Below, piece after piece: positions 7,710 through 15,895 of a stretch of 19,508 bases of DNA. Made by a program: the position numbers and the translations under genes. The stretch's first letter is position 1. Each line of letters begins with the position of its first letter. Origin of the DNA: an uncultured Clostridia bacterium (GTDB lineage Bacteria; Bacillota; Clostridia; TANB77; CAG-508); NCBI GenBank assembly GCA_944393455.1, contig CALYAH010000011.1:1-19508 (forward strand), read 5' to 3'. Below the pieces are notes generated by a model. It worked only from the letters and a program-made list of their open reading frames with translations, ran no database searches and was not told the origin of the DNA.

Positions 7710-8789
7710 CTATTCATCTGCTAATGATGGTGCATACTTACTTTCAAATACTGATGTTTGAATACAAACTAGTGGTCGAATAGAGCGTTCCATTCCAACT
7801 CCACTACTAGCAAAACTGCCATATCTTTCTCCTACAAATATACTCATACTATCACTCCTATCTGGAGAACTAATCCACCATTCTGATGAACCATTTTTAT
7901 TATAAATTCCATAATTATCTCCTGCACTTAACCAGCCACTACTTACGTTATATGTATACCCTGCTGTTCCTAAATCTACTACAATTGTATTTGTTTTTCC
8001 TGTATTATTATATGATGCAGCAAATAACTCAACTGTTGGTGCACCTATAGCAAATACAGCATCAGAATTTGTATATGATTCCCATACATTTGGATCTGTT
8101 AGCCATGCTGTAGCTCTTATATTCATATTGGTATTTGTTTCTGTAAATAAAGTACTTGCTTTTGGATTTAATTTTTGTCCTATTGTACTTACTGATGAAC
8201 CATTTGTATATGAATCATAAAAAAGTCTTGGTGCATAACTTCCAACACATTCATCTGTAATTAAATATGTATAATTACTGTCTTGATAAAATAATCTCCA
8301 AACTCCTGTTGTAAATTCTTCTGTTGTTATAGTATAATTTTTTACCTTCCAGCCATATTTGTCTGTATTTATTGCTTCTCCTATTGTTAATGTATTAGGA
8401 TCAAAAGAAGATTTTACATTAGCATATAAATCTGACAGTAATATTTCATTTCCTTGCTTTGTTATAATGCTTGTATCTGTTACTTCTAAATAATATTTAT
8501 TGACATTATTTTCATTAGCAGTTTCTATTATACTTTTTACTGTTTCATCATCTAATATTGTATCCTGCCCGTTTTTTAACCTCTCTGCTATCCAATTGGC
8601 TATATCTAATTTAGCCTGTTCTTTTACATCTTCAATATCACTTTCTGTTTTTGCTTTATTCGCCTGTGTCAAAATACCATTTTGTCCTGTCAACGTTGCT
8701 ATACTTACTCCCGCTAATATTAATAATACAATAATTGTAATTACTAGCGCGATTAATGTTATACCTCTACTTTTTCCTTTGTTTATCAT
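7710..8789 (-). CDS. Prepilin-like secreted/surface protein
   Basis: This 359-residue protein starts with a type IV prepilin-like leader: a short basic stretch MINKGKSRG, then ITLIALVITIIVLLILAGV. Cleavage would be after Gly9. Position +5 is Ala, not the Glu typical of major pilins, as is common in clostridial proteins of this type. The sequence continues with TGQNGILTQANKAK and a helical stretch, then an extracellular-looking region rich in Asn, Thr and Tyr. Near the C-terminus WWISSPDRSDS and SIRPLVCIQ resemble the WLRSP...GVRP pattern of DUF6273-type domains. The RBS AAAGGGG is 9 bases upstream. No prepilin peptidase or assembly ATPase lies in the window, so it is probably a minor pseudopilin-like surface protein. 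The C-terminal domain assignment is tentative. Confidence 0.82.
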   Translation of the reverse strand: MINKGKSRGITLIALVITIIVLLILAGVSIATLTGQNGILTQANKAKTESDIEDVKEQAKLDIANWIAERLKNGQDTILDDETVKSIIETANENNVNKYYLEVTDTSIITKQGNEILLSDLYANVKSSFDPNTLTIGEAINTDKYGWKVKNYTITTEEFTTGVWRLFYQDSNYTYLITDECVGSYAPRLFYDSYTNGSSVSTIGQKLNPKASTLFTETNTNMNIRATAWLTDPNVWESYTNSDAVFAIGAPTVELFAASYNNTGKTNTIVVDLGTAGYTYNVSSGWLSAGDNYGIYNKNGSSEWWISSPDRSDSMSIFVGERYGSFASSGVGMERSIRPLVCIQTSVFESKYAPSLADE

Positions 8790-8808
8790 ATGTTTATTCC
8801 CCTTTCTT

Positions 8809-8841
8809 ATTTTTCGTATAGTAATATACTCTACGAAAAAT
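8809..8841. repeat. Palindromic hairpin, copy 1, upstream of the prepilin-like gene
   Basis: A 10-bp stem ATTTTTCGTA/TACGAAAAAT encloses a 13-base loop that contains a smaller AGTA/TACT stem. It lies just upstream of the prepilin-like ribosome binding site, in its 5' leader. On the minus strand its 16-base core CGTAGAGTATATTACT is identical to the plus-strand core of the hairpin at 8979-9026, so the two form an inverted pair. The rest of the gap (8790-9084) is AT-rich; a TGTAAAA/TTTTACA palindrome at 8912-8929 is the only other structure, and I see no convincing promoter. Confidence 0.7.
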
Positions 8842-8978
8842 TTAAACTAGGATAACATATGATATAACTATCTATCACATTTTTTTAGTATTTTTTTCAT
8901 ATCCTATAAAATGTAAAAAATATTTTACACTTTTTCTGCTTTCCTATTGATATTTCAGTTTCTTATTGTTATAATTTT

Positions 8979-9026
8979 AAAAAAGTTCTTTCGTAGAGTA
9001 TATTACTTCACGAAAAAAACTTTTTT
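8979..9026. repeat. Palindromic hairpin, copy 2; may terminate the coiled-coil gene
   Basis: A long imperfect stem AAAAAAGTTCTTTCGT paired with ACGAAAAAAACTTTTTT surrounds AGTA/TACT. It lies about 60 bases past the stop of the coiled-coil gene and has T-runs on both sides, so it could act as a terminator in either direction. It shares the 16-base core (8992-9007) with copy 1 in opposite orientation. Confidence 0.6.
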
Positions 9027-9084
9027 ATTTAATATCTATAATTTTGTAATACTTTTTTCAATTTTTATACCAAAACCCAATTTT

Positions 9085-9570
9085 CTAATTAATTGCTCCT
9101 ACGCACCCATCATTTATATCGTCTCTCCATCTCTCTAAACTCTGTAATCTAGCTCCATAAAAATCTAATCTAATTCCATAAGCCTTCAATAATTTTCTAA
9201 ATTCGGCATGTTCCATATTATTTACTGCTAGTGCTAAATCTATTTTTTCAAACTTTAAATCCATATAGTCTTTCATCTCAGTAAAACGATTGTCTATACT
9301 TTTTTGCATAGTCTCTAAGACATCTAAAATTTCTCTTCGGTCTTCCTTTCTTCCTATTTCTAAGGCTGACAATCTTTGATTAGTTTTTTTAGAAGTTTCT
9401 TCTAATGCTTCTACTTTCTTCTCCATTAAAATCCAACGTTCTTCGTTCTGTTCCCAGCGTTTATCGTTTTCTTCCCAGCGTCTATCATTTTGCTCCCAAC
9501 GTTTATTGTTTTCTGCTCTAAAATCTCTAAGTTCTTGTAAAACAGTTGCTATTGTAGCATTTTCTTCCAT
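9085..9570 (-). CDS. Coiled-coil protein with RWEQND heptad repeats
   Basis: A 161-residue protein of unknown function, almost entirely predicted helix. Residues 23-50 are four seven-residue repeats of the form KRWEQND, RRWEEND, KRWEQNE, ERWILME, followed by further heptad-like coiled coil (about 50-125) and a basic, aromatic C-terminus (YGIRLDFYGARLQSLERW). No signal peptide, membrane segment or catalytic motif is visible. The start is well supported: AAAGGAGGTGA about 7 bases before the ATG, with a promoter about 60-90 bases upstream. It looks monocistronic, between the ABC exporter terminator and the prepilin-like gene. Similar RW-rich coiled coils are scattered in Firmicutes without an assigned role, so I give none. 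Confidence 0.75.
   Translation of the reverse strand: MEENATIATVLQELRDFRAENNKRWEQNDRRWEENDKRWEQNEERWILMEKKVEALEETSKKTNQRLSALEIGRKEDRREILDVLETMQKSIDNRFTEMKDYMDLKFEKIDLALAVNNMEHAEFRKLLKAYGIRLDFYGARLQSLERWRDDINDGCVGAIN
9433..9504. repeat. In-frame 21-bp tandem repeats encoding RWEQND heptads
   Basis: About three and a half imperfect copies of a 21-base unit lie in phase with the reading frame, recognisable on the plus strand by repeated CCCAGCGT / CCCAACGT blocks 21 bases apart. Copy number may vary between strains by slippage or recombination. Confidence 0.75.
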
Positions 9571-9628
9571 CCCTTTTCACCTCCTTTTTATAAACTACCA
9601 AGCGCCTATTGTTGATTCTGTCATAAAT

Positions 9629-9657
9629 ATTTAACCATAAGTTTTAGCAGGTGTCAA
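9629..9657 (-). promoter_or_regulatory. Promoter for the coiled-coil gene
   Basis: A perfect -35 TTGACA (9652-9657), a 17-base spacer containing a TG extended -10, and TTAAAT (9629-9634) lie on the minus strand directly after the ABC exporter terminator. Confidence 0.62.
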
Positions 9658-9659
9658 AT

Positions 9660-9697
9660 AAAAAAGATAGTAAATACACAATATTTTCTATCTTTTT
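9660..9697 (-). terminator. Terminator after the ABC exporter genes
   Basis: AAAAAGATAG pairs with CTATCTTTTT; an inner AAATA/TATTT extends the stem after one mismatch, and T-runs flank it. It lies about 40 bases past the exporter stop codon. Confidence 0.75.
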
Positions 9698-9736
9698 CTT
9701 ACATTTACATTCTTATTTTATTTTTTACTTACTTTT

Positions 9737-11486
9737 TTACACTGTTAAACTTGCATAATATGCATTGTATAATTTATTGTAATATCCTCCCGGTTTATTT
9801 ACTAATTCATTATGATTTCCTTCTTCAATAATTTTTCCTCCATCTAATACTATAATTTTATCTACATTTACAATTGTTGATAACCTATGCGCTACAAATA
9901 TTGATGTCTTTTCTTTTGATATTTTATCTACTGACTTTTGTATTAATTCTTCTGTTTGCGTATCAATATTAGCTGTTGCTTCGTCTAGTATAAATATAGA
10001 TGGATTATGTGCAAATATTCTCGCAAATGCAAGTAACTGTTTTTGACCTGCCGAATATGTATTTCCTCTCTCGTTTGAAACTTCATCCATTCCATTTGGA
10101 AATGAATTTACAAATTCACTTGCTGAAGCTAATTCAATTGCTTCTTCAACTTGTTCATCTGTTAAATTTTCATTTAGTTTGATATTATCTTTAATACTTC
10201 TTGCAAAAATAAATGGATCTTGTAAAACTATTCCTATTTGTTTTCTAAGACTTCTTATATTAATATCTTTTATATTAATTCCATCTAACAAAATTTCTCC
10301 TTTTTGTATTTCATAAAATCTATTAATTAAATTAGTAATAGTTGTTTTTCCGTGAACCTGTTCTTCCAACTAATGCAATACTCTGTCCTGGTTCTATTGT
10401 AAAGCTTACATCTTTTAAAATCCAGTTTTCAGCTTCATAGGCAAACCACACATTTTTAAATTCTATTTTTCCTTTTACTTTATCTAAGATTCTTCCACTT
10501 TTAAAGTCTTCTAAATATTGTTTTTCCTCTAAGATATCATAAATCTTGTCGATTGAAACTAAAGCTTCTTGTACTGTTTCCAAATTTTCTACAATCCTTT
10601 GAATTGGTTCAAAGATTTGTTTTAAGTATGTAATAAAAATGTAAATAACTCCTACATCTAACTCAATTCTTAAAAAATGTTTCGCACTAGCCCAAATAAT
10701 GATAGAAACTCCCAAATTTTCAAAAATTACCATAAATGCAATTAAAAAACCTTCTGTAAAACTAGTAGGAATTCTTGACTTATAAAAGTCTTGGCATAAT
10801 TTGTCACATTCTTTCTGTTTTTCATTTTGTCTATTAAATATCTTTATTAATTTAACACCATAAATAGATTCTGATAAAAATATATTTAATTCTGTTTTGA
10901 CCCTTTTAGAATATTCTCTTACTTTATGGCTTATTTTGTTCATAAAAATAGATGTTAGTATTACTAACGGAACTAGCAATAAACAAATGCAAGCTAACTT
11001 ATAATTTAAATTTACCATCATAACTATTAATGCTATAATCATAATAACATCTTTAATAAAAGTTGTTATTACGTCTTTAAATAGTGTTGTAATATCTTCC
11101 ACATCACTTGTTGCTCTTACAAATAAAGTTCCAGATGGTGTTTTATCATGAAAAGGAATATTAGCATATTCAATATACTTATATAACTTATTTCTAATAG
11201 AATAGATTACATTTTCTCCCATCATACTTGTTGCTGTAGTAACAATAAAATTCAAAATGTTGCCAATTAATACAATTGCAATATAGGCTCCTCCTATTAT
11301 TCCAATTGTAACTAAACCTTTTTCATATATACCTGCACTCAAAAAATCATCAATTACTACTTTAATTAAATATGGTTTTGCTACTTCACCCAAATTAATT
11401 AAAATTGCTAAAATCGAAATAATTAAAATAGATTTTGACTGTGGTCTTAACATTTTATAAATTCTCTTAAGTGTTTGATTTTTCAT
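9737..11486 (-). pseudogene. ABC exporter half-transporter (catalytic subunit), frameshifted in Walker A
   Basis: Two reading frames (9737-10369 and 10332-11489) form one ABC exporter of about 582 residues split by one extra base. The upstream frame holds the six-helix membrane domain and ends ...VGRTGSRKNNYY; the downstream frame resumes with GKTTITNLI. Removing the G at plus position 10352 restores GRTGSGKTTITNLI. The downstream part has an intact Walker B with catalytic Glu (IFILDEATA), H-loop (FVAHRLST) and a non-canonical signature YSAGQ. It pairs logically with the preceding gene as a heterodimeric exporter (BmrCD or TM287/288 type). The downstream piece begins at a TTG without an RBS, so it is unlikely to be made alone. 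GGAG before the ATG at 11486 marks the start. A sequencing or assembly error is possible. Confidence 0.88.
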
Positions 11487-11503
11487 CATTAACTCCTTCT
11501 ATT

Positions 11504-13249
11504 TTACTTAAAAAAACTTGGTTCTTTTTTTGTTATTTGTTGCTGATAAAATTTGTAATAAATCCCTTGTTTATCAATTAATTCGTCATGTTTTCCTCGC
11601 TCTACTATTTCTCCATAATCTAATACAAGAATCAAATCACTATTTTTTACATCTGAAACCTTGTTAGAAATAATAATACATGTTTTACCTTCTGCCAATT
11701 CTTTAATATTTTCCAATAATTTCTCTGAAGTCTTATTATCAAGAGCCGAGAAAGTATCATCAAAAATTAAGATATTACTATTTTTTAAAAAAGCTCTTGA
11801 AATCGCTACTCTTTGTTTTTGTCCTCCCGATAAATCAGCTCCTCGTTCTCCAATTACTGTTTCTATTCCATCCGGCATTTTCTTTATATCGTCATATACG
11901 ACTGATTTTTTAGTACTTATTTTAATTTCTTCATCGCTATAATTATCATCAAATAAATTGATATTTTCTTTTAAAGTTGATGAAAATAAGAAGTTATCTT
12001 GCGTAATATAACAAATATTCTTTCTTAATACCTCTATTGGAATTTCATTAATATCTTTTCCATCAATCATAATTTTTCCTTTTGGAATATTATATAGTCG
12101 TATTAACAGATTCATCAAAGTCGTCTTTCCACTGCCTATTGTCCCTATTATTCCGATTGTTTGTCCTTGTTCTATTTCTACATTTATTCCTTCTAGAGAT
12201 TTTTCTAATATTCCTGGATAATGAAAACTTAAATTTTGAATCTTTATATTTCCTTTTAAAGCCTCTCCTGTTTCAATATTTTTTAAATTAATTTTTTCTG
12301 TTTCAAGTGTAAAGATTTTATCTAACCTAGCATAAGATATTTGTCCTCTTTTTATTCTAGTAACTAAACCTGGAAGCCAACTAACAGGACCTACAAATAA
12401 TCCTATATATCCATTAAAAGTTACTAACTCTCCGACAGTAATTGTTCCCTCTAATACTAACTTTGAACCAAATAGTAAGGCTATTGCATAACAAAGTCCG
12501 AAGCAAATATTTAAGCTCATTGTCAATAAGTTTGAATAAATATCTACCGTATTGTTGCTTTGTTTTACTTTTCTATTTTTAACAATAAATGTTTTTAATT
12601 GTTCTCCTTCACATGAATAGGCTTTTGTCGTACGAATACTATCTGTACTTTCTTGAATATATTCTGACATTTCAGTAAATCTGTCTTGTGCTTTTTTAAA
12701 ACTAATTTCTACATATTTTTTTATTTTTAAAATAAAGAAACATCCTATGAAAATTGGAAAAATGACTGCAATTGTCAAATATAAATTAACACCGTTTGCC
12801 ATTTGAAAAATAGCAATAATAAATGTAAATACAATTCTAGTTCCATGAGATAATAATCCATACATTACTCTTCTTATCTCGTTAGTATCTTTAACAAAGT
12901 AGGACATTATTTCTCCATTTTTGATTTTTTGGATGTCTTTTACTTTTAATTTTAAAAATCTTTTAAATAATTTCATTTTCATGTCTCTTTCAAGACTTCT
13001 ATTGTTTACTGTCTCATAATATTTCCAAATCACTCTTACTAGCAAAAAAACAATACATATTCCCAAAAGGTAATATGTATTGTTCATAATGTTTTCTTGA
13101 TTTGCTTCTAAGTCATAGAATAAATCAATAATATTTCCAATAATTTTTGATGGAAATGTTAATAGATATATATTAACTCCTATTAATATTATTTGAATTG
13201 CTATTCCCCATCTATTTTCTTTTAATGATTTTATTATTACATCTTTCAT
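11504..13249 (-). CDS. ABC exporter half-transporter with degenerate ATPase site
   Basis: A 581-residue half-exporter: six membrane helices (about 1-300) fused to an ATPase domain. Walker A is GTIGSGKTT (about 369-377) and the signature is a canonical LSGGQKQR (about 473). In Walker B (ILIFDD) Asp replaces the catalytic Glu, and the H-loop reads ISNKVS with Asn instead of His. This is the pattern of the degenerate subunit in heterodimeric exporters, whose partner is the next gene, 17 bases downstream. The substrate cannot be read; multidrug or lipid/peptide export are usual. The ATG at 13249 has AGAGG 9 bases upstream and is chosen over an ATG at 13258 and a TTG at 13282. It starts 58 bases after ackA and may share that transcript. 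Confidence 0.93.
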   Translation of the reverse strand: MKDVIIKSLKENRWGIAIQIILIGVNIYLLTFPSKIIGNIIDLFYDLEANQENIMNNTYYLLGICIVFLLVRVIWKYYETVNNRSLERDMKMKLFKRFLKLKVKDIQKIKNGEIMSYFVKDTNEIRRVMYGLLSHGTRIVFTFIIAIFQMANGVNLYLTIAVIFPIFIGCFFILKIKKYVEISFKKAQDRFTEMSEYIQESTDSIRTTKAYSCEGEQLKTFIVKNRKVKQSNNTVDIYSNLLTMSLNICFGLCYAIALLFGSKLVLEGTITVGELVTFNGYIGLFVGPVSWLPGLVTRIKRGQISYARLDKIFTLETEKINLKNIETGEALKGNIKIQNLSFHYPGILEKSLEGINVEIEQGQTIGIIGTIGSGKTTLMNLLIRLYNIPKGKIMIDGKDINEIPIEVLRKNICYITQDNFLFSSTLKENINLFDDNYSDEEIKISTKKSVVYDDIKKMPDGIETVIGERGADLSGGQKQRVAISRAFLKNSNILIFDDTFSALDNKTSEKLLENIKELAEGKTCIIISNKVSDVKNSDLILVLDYGEIVERGKHDELIDKQGIYYKFYQQQITKKEPSFFK

Positions 13250-13307
13250 TAATAACATCCTCTTCTGTGTTTTTTGTTTCAAATTTAATATTGAAGCTCC
13301 ATATTAA

Positions 13308-14498
13308 TTATTTTACCAATCTCATCGTTTCTTTTGCAATCATCAACTCTTCGTTTGTTGGTATAACATAAATTTTAACTTTTGACTCTGTTTTAGAAAT
13401 TATTTTTTCTTCTCCTCTCATGTTGTTAGCATCTACATCAATTTTAACTCCCATAAATTCCAACTTTTCGCAGATACCTTTTCTAATATTAATTTGATTT
13501 TCTCCTACTCCACCAGTAAAAATAATATAATCAATACCATTCATTGCAACTGCATATTTTGCAATATAGCTTGCAACTGCATATTTAAAGCTTTCCATTG
13601 CAATCTCTGCTCTTTCATTTCCTTCATTAGATGCTGCTTCAATTACTCTAAAATCTGGTGCCAATCCTGAAATTCCTGCAACTCCTGATTTTTTATTTAA
13701 AATATCTTCCATTTCCTGTGCTGTAATATTTTCTTTTTTCATAATATAAGTTAACACAGATGGATCTAAATCTCCACTTCTTGTAACCATAGGAATTCCA
13801 CCAAGTGGAGTTAATCCCATACTAGTATCAATTGATTTTCCTGCCTCAACTGCGCAAATACTAGATCCTTGTCCTAAGTGACAAGTTACAATTTTTAAAT
13901 CTTCAACATTTTTATTTTCTATTTCTGCTAGCCTCTTTGCAACATACATGTGTGACGTACCATGAGCTCCGTATTTTCTAACACCGTATTTTTTGTAATA
14001 TTCATATGGAATTGGATAAACATATTTATCTTTTGGCATAGTTTGATGGAATGTTGTGTCAAATACTGCTACCATTGGTTTACCTGGCATAACTTTTTTA
14101 CAAGCTTCCATTCCTAAAACAGCTGCTGGATTGTGTAATGGTGCAAACTCTCCACATTCACTTATTTGTTCTATAACTTTATCATCAATAACAGCTGATT
14201 CTTTAAATATTTCTCCTCCATGTACAACTCTATGCCCTATCGCTTCAATTTCGTCTAAGCTATCTATTACCTTATACTCTGGATTTGTTAATTGTGCCAA
14301 AGTAAATTCAATTGCCTCTTTATGGTCATAAGCAGGCTTTTTAATTTCTACCTTTTTACCTTGAGCTTTATGAGTAATAAATGCCTCTTCCTCTCCAATT
14401 CTTTCATACTTTCCAGAAGCCAAAACTTCCTCTGTTTCCATATTAATTAATTGATATTTTAGTGATGAACTACCACAGTTTAATACTAATATTTTCAT
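13308..14498 (-). CDS. ackA: Acetate kinase, copy 1 (downstream paralogue)
   Basis: Acetate kinase converts acetyl phosphate and ADP to acetate and ATP, the last step of the Pta-AckA fermentation route. The 396-residue length is standard. Catalytic residues are present: N7 in LNCGSSSLKY, R90 in HRVVHGG, D147 in VFDTTFHQ, H180 in HGTSH, R240 in TRSGDLDP and the C-terminal NEELMIA. Two positions near the active site depart from the usual motif: A178 (YGAHGTSH, usually YGFHGTSH) and V238 (MVTRSGD, usually MGTRSGD). RBS AAAGGAAG lies 8 bases upstream, just after the palindromic element at 14519-14653. It is the last of pta-ackA-ackA. Substrate preference may differ from the other copy (inference). 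Confidence 0.94.
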   Translation of the reverse strand: MKILVLNCGSSSLKYQLINMETEEVLASGKYERIGEEEAFITHKAQGKKVEIKKPAYDHKEAIEFTLAQLTNPEYKVIDSLDEIEAIGHRVVHGGEIFKESAVIDDKVIEQISECGEFAPLHNPAAVLGMEACKKVMPGKPMVAVFDTTFHQTMPKDKYVYPIPYEYYKKYGVRKYGAHGTSHMYVAKRLAEIENKNVEDLKIVTCHLGQGSSICAVEAGKSIDTSMGLTPLGGIPMVTRSGDLDPSVLTYIMKKENITAQEMEDILNKKSGVAGISGLAPDFRVIEAASNEGNERAEIAMESFKYAVASYIAKYAVAMNGIDYIIFTGGVGENQINIRKGICEKLEFMGVKIDVDANNMRGEEKIISKTESKVKIYVIPTNEELMIAKETMRLVK

Positions 14499-14518
14499 TT
14501 AAAAACTTCCTTTCTTTT

Positions 14519-14653
14519 GAGACATTTGGGACAGAGCAAAAATGTCTCACATTTTTGTCGCTTTTTGTCATCCCATAATTTCTCTTTTATTTTTATTTTT
14601 CGACATATTTCAACACATATGGTGAGACATTTTAGCTCTGTCCCAAGTGTCTC
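14519..14653. repeat. REPIN-like inverted pair (variant core GGGACAGAGC) filling the ackA-ackA gap
   Basis: Two 30-base units, 14519-14548 and 14624-14653, are inverted copies matching at 28 of 30 positions. Each is a palindrome of GAGACATTT-type arms around the core GGGACAGAGC. About 75 AT-rich bases separate them. The element occupies the whole interval between the two acetate kinase genes. Its right unit overlaps the end of the upstream gene, encoding its last six residues and stop codon. Confidence 0.9.
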
Positions 14654-15831
14654 ATTGTCTGTATTGTTATCATTAATTCTTCGTTAGTTGGTATAACCAA
14701 CACTTCTACTTTAGAATCTTTAGATGAAATTTTTGCTTCATCTCCTTTTGTTTCTTGATTCTTTTCTTTGTCTAGTTTTACTCCAAAAACTTCTAATTTA
14801 TCACAAATAGCTTGTCTTGAATCTTGTCCTTTTTCTCCTACTCCTGCTGTAAATATTAAAACATCCATGCCATTCATGGCTACCATACATTTTGCAATAT
14901 AACTAGCAACCGTATTATGGAAGATTTCTAAAGCTAATTTAGCATGATGTCCTCCAGAATTCGCTTCTGCTTCAATGTCTCTAAAGTCTACTGACACTCT
15001 CGAAACACCATAAGCTCCTGATTCTTTATTTAATTTGTTTTCTATTTCTTCTGGCTTTAAATTTTCTTTTTGCATTATATAAGTTACTACTGATGGGTCT
15101 AAATCTCCACTTCTTGTTCCCATAACAATTCCTCCAAGTGGTGTTAGTCCCATACTTGTTTCGACTGATTTACCATTTTGGATAGCACACACACTTGCAC
15201 CTTGTCCCAAATGGCAACTAACAATCTTTAAGTCCTTTATGTCTTTTCCTAGTAATTCTGCTGCTCTATTTGCTACATATTGATGTGAAGTTCCATGAAA
15301 CCCATATTTTCTTATTCCATATTTTTCATAGTACTCATATAGAATTGGATAAATATACCTCTCTTTTGGTATAGTTTGATGGAAAGCTGTATCAAATACT
15401 GCTACCATTTTCATATTTGGTACTATTTTTCTACATGCTTCTATTCCCAATATTGCTGCTGGATTATGCAATGGTGCTAAGCTACTTGCCTTTTTTATTT
15501 CCTCTATAACTTCAGTATTAATTTCAATCGAATTGGAAAATCTTTCTCCTCCATGAACAATCCTATGTCCAATCCCTCCTAATTCAGATAAATCTTTAAT
15601 AACTCCATAATGTTTATTAGTAAGTCTACTTAATACAAACTTAATCGCTTGTTCATGATTTTTAGCTTGACGTTCAAATTTGTGTTTTATTCCATTTACT
15701 TTATGTGTTAAAAAGGAATTAGCTTGTCCTATCCTTTCAAAATAGCCTTTTACCAGCATCTTTTTTGTTTCCATATCAATCACTTGATATTTTAATGATG
15801 AACTTCCTGAATTTAAAACTAGAATTTTCAT
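14632..15831 (-). CDS. ackA: Acetate kinase, copy 2 (upstream paralogue)
   Basis: A second full-length acetate kinase (399 residues), clearly related to the neighbouring copy but diverged along its length. All core residues are present: N7, R90, D147 in VFDTAFHQ, H180 in the canonical YGFHGTSH, R240 in MGTRSGDLDP and the C-terminal NEELMI. An unusual Arg278 appears in GVSRVSVDFR, where the family usually has GISG. The C-terminus RHLGQS and the stop codon are encoded by a palindromic repeat unit; the paralogue ends ...TMRLVK. An AGGGAGG site lies 7 bases before the ATG at 15831. An upstream in-frame TTG at 15888 only reads through another repeat unit and is rejected. It follows pta by 64 bases, so the enzymes probably form one operon. 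Confidence 0.94.
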   Translation of the reverse strand: MKILVLNSGSSSLKYQVIDMETKKMLVKGYFERIGQANSFLTHKVNGIKHKFERQAKNHEQAIKFVLSRLTNKHYGVIKDLSELGGIGHRIVHGGERFSNSIEINTEVIEEIKKASSLAPLHNPAAILGIEACRKIVPNMKMVAVFDTAFHQTIPKERYIYPILYEYYEKYGIRKYGFHGTSHQYVANRAAELLGKDIKDLKIVSCHLGQGASVCAIQNGKSVETSMGLTPLGGIVMGTRSGDLDPSVVTYIMQKENLKPEEIENKLNKESGAYGVSRVSVDFRDIEAEANSGGHHAKLALEIFHNTVASYIAKCMVAMNGMDVLIFTAGVGEKGQDSRQAICDKLEVFGVKLDKEKNQETKGDEAKISSKDSKVEVLVIPTNEELMITIQTMRHLGQS

Positions 15832-15855
15832 AGTTTTCCCTCCCTTCAATTTTAA

Positions 15856-15886
15856 GATGTTTTTGGGGACGGAGTTAAAAAACATC
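15856..15886. repeat. Single palindromic unit (GGGACGGAGT family) between pta and ackA
   Basis: GATGTTTTT, then GGGGACGGAGTT, then AAAAAACATC: one unit of the family, 10 bases past the pta stop and about 25 bases before the ackA start. It is transcribed as part of the operon and lacks a following T-run on the minus strand, so it does not look like a terminator. Confidence 0.85.
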
Positions 15887-15895
15887 AAAAAAACA

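Noticed and set aside
8912..8929. TGTAAAA/TTTTACA palindrome as an operator
   Set aside because: It is short and AT-only in composition, with no recognisable promoter beside it. Chance is likely in DNA this AT-rich.
10345..10369. Programmed frameshift or transcript slippage at the A-run to rescue the ABC subunit
   Set aside because: Skipping one A would restore the frame but leave GSRKTT, losing the Walker A glycine. Only removal of the extra G at plus 10352 gives a normal motif, so mutation or sequence error is simpler.
15856..15886. Palindromic units as Rho-independent terminators
   Set aside because: The stems contain the T and A runs inside the arms, the loop is G-rich, and no T-run follows the stem in the direction of transcription. 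They also occur inside operons and coding DNA.
15832..15888. N-terminal extension of the upstream acetate kinase from a TTG at 15888
   Set aside because: The extra 19 codons simply translate a palindromic repeat and the ribosome binding site. The ATG at 15831 has a good Shine-Dalgarno sequence and gives the canonical MKILVLNSGSSS start.
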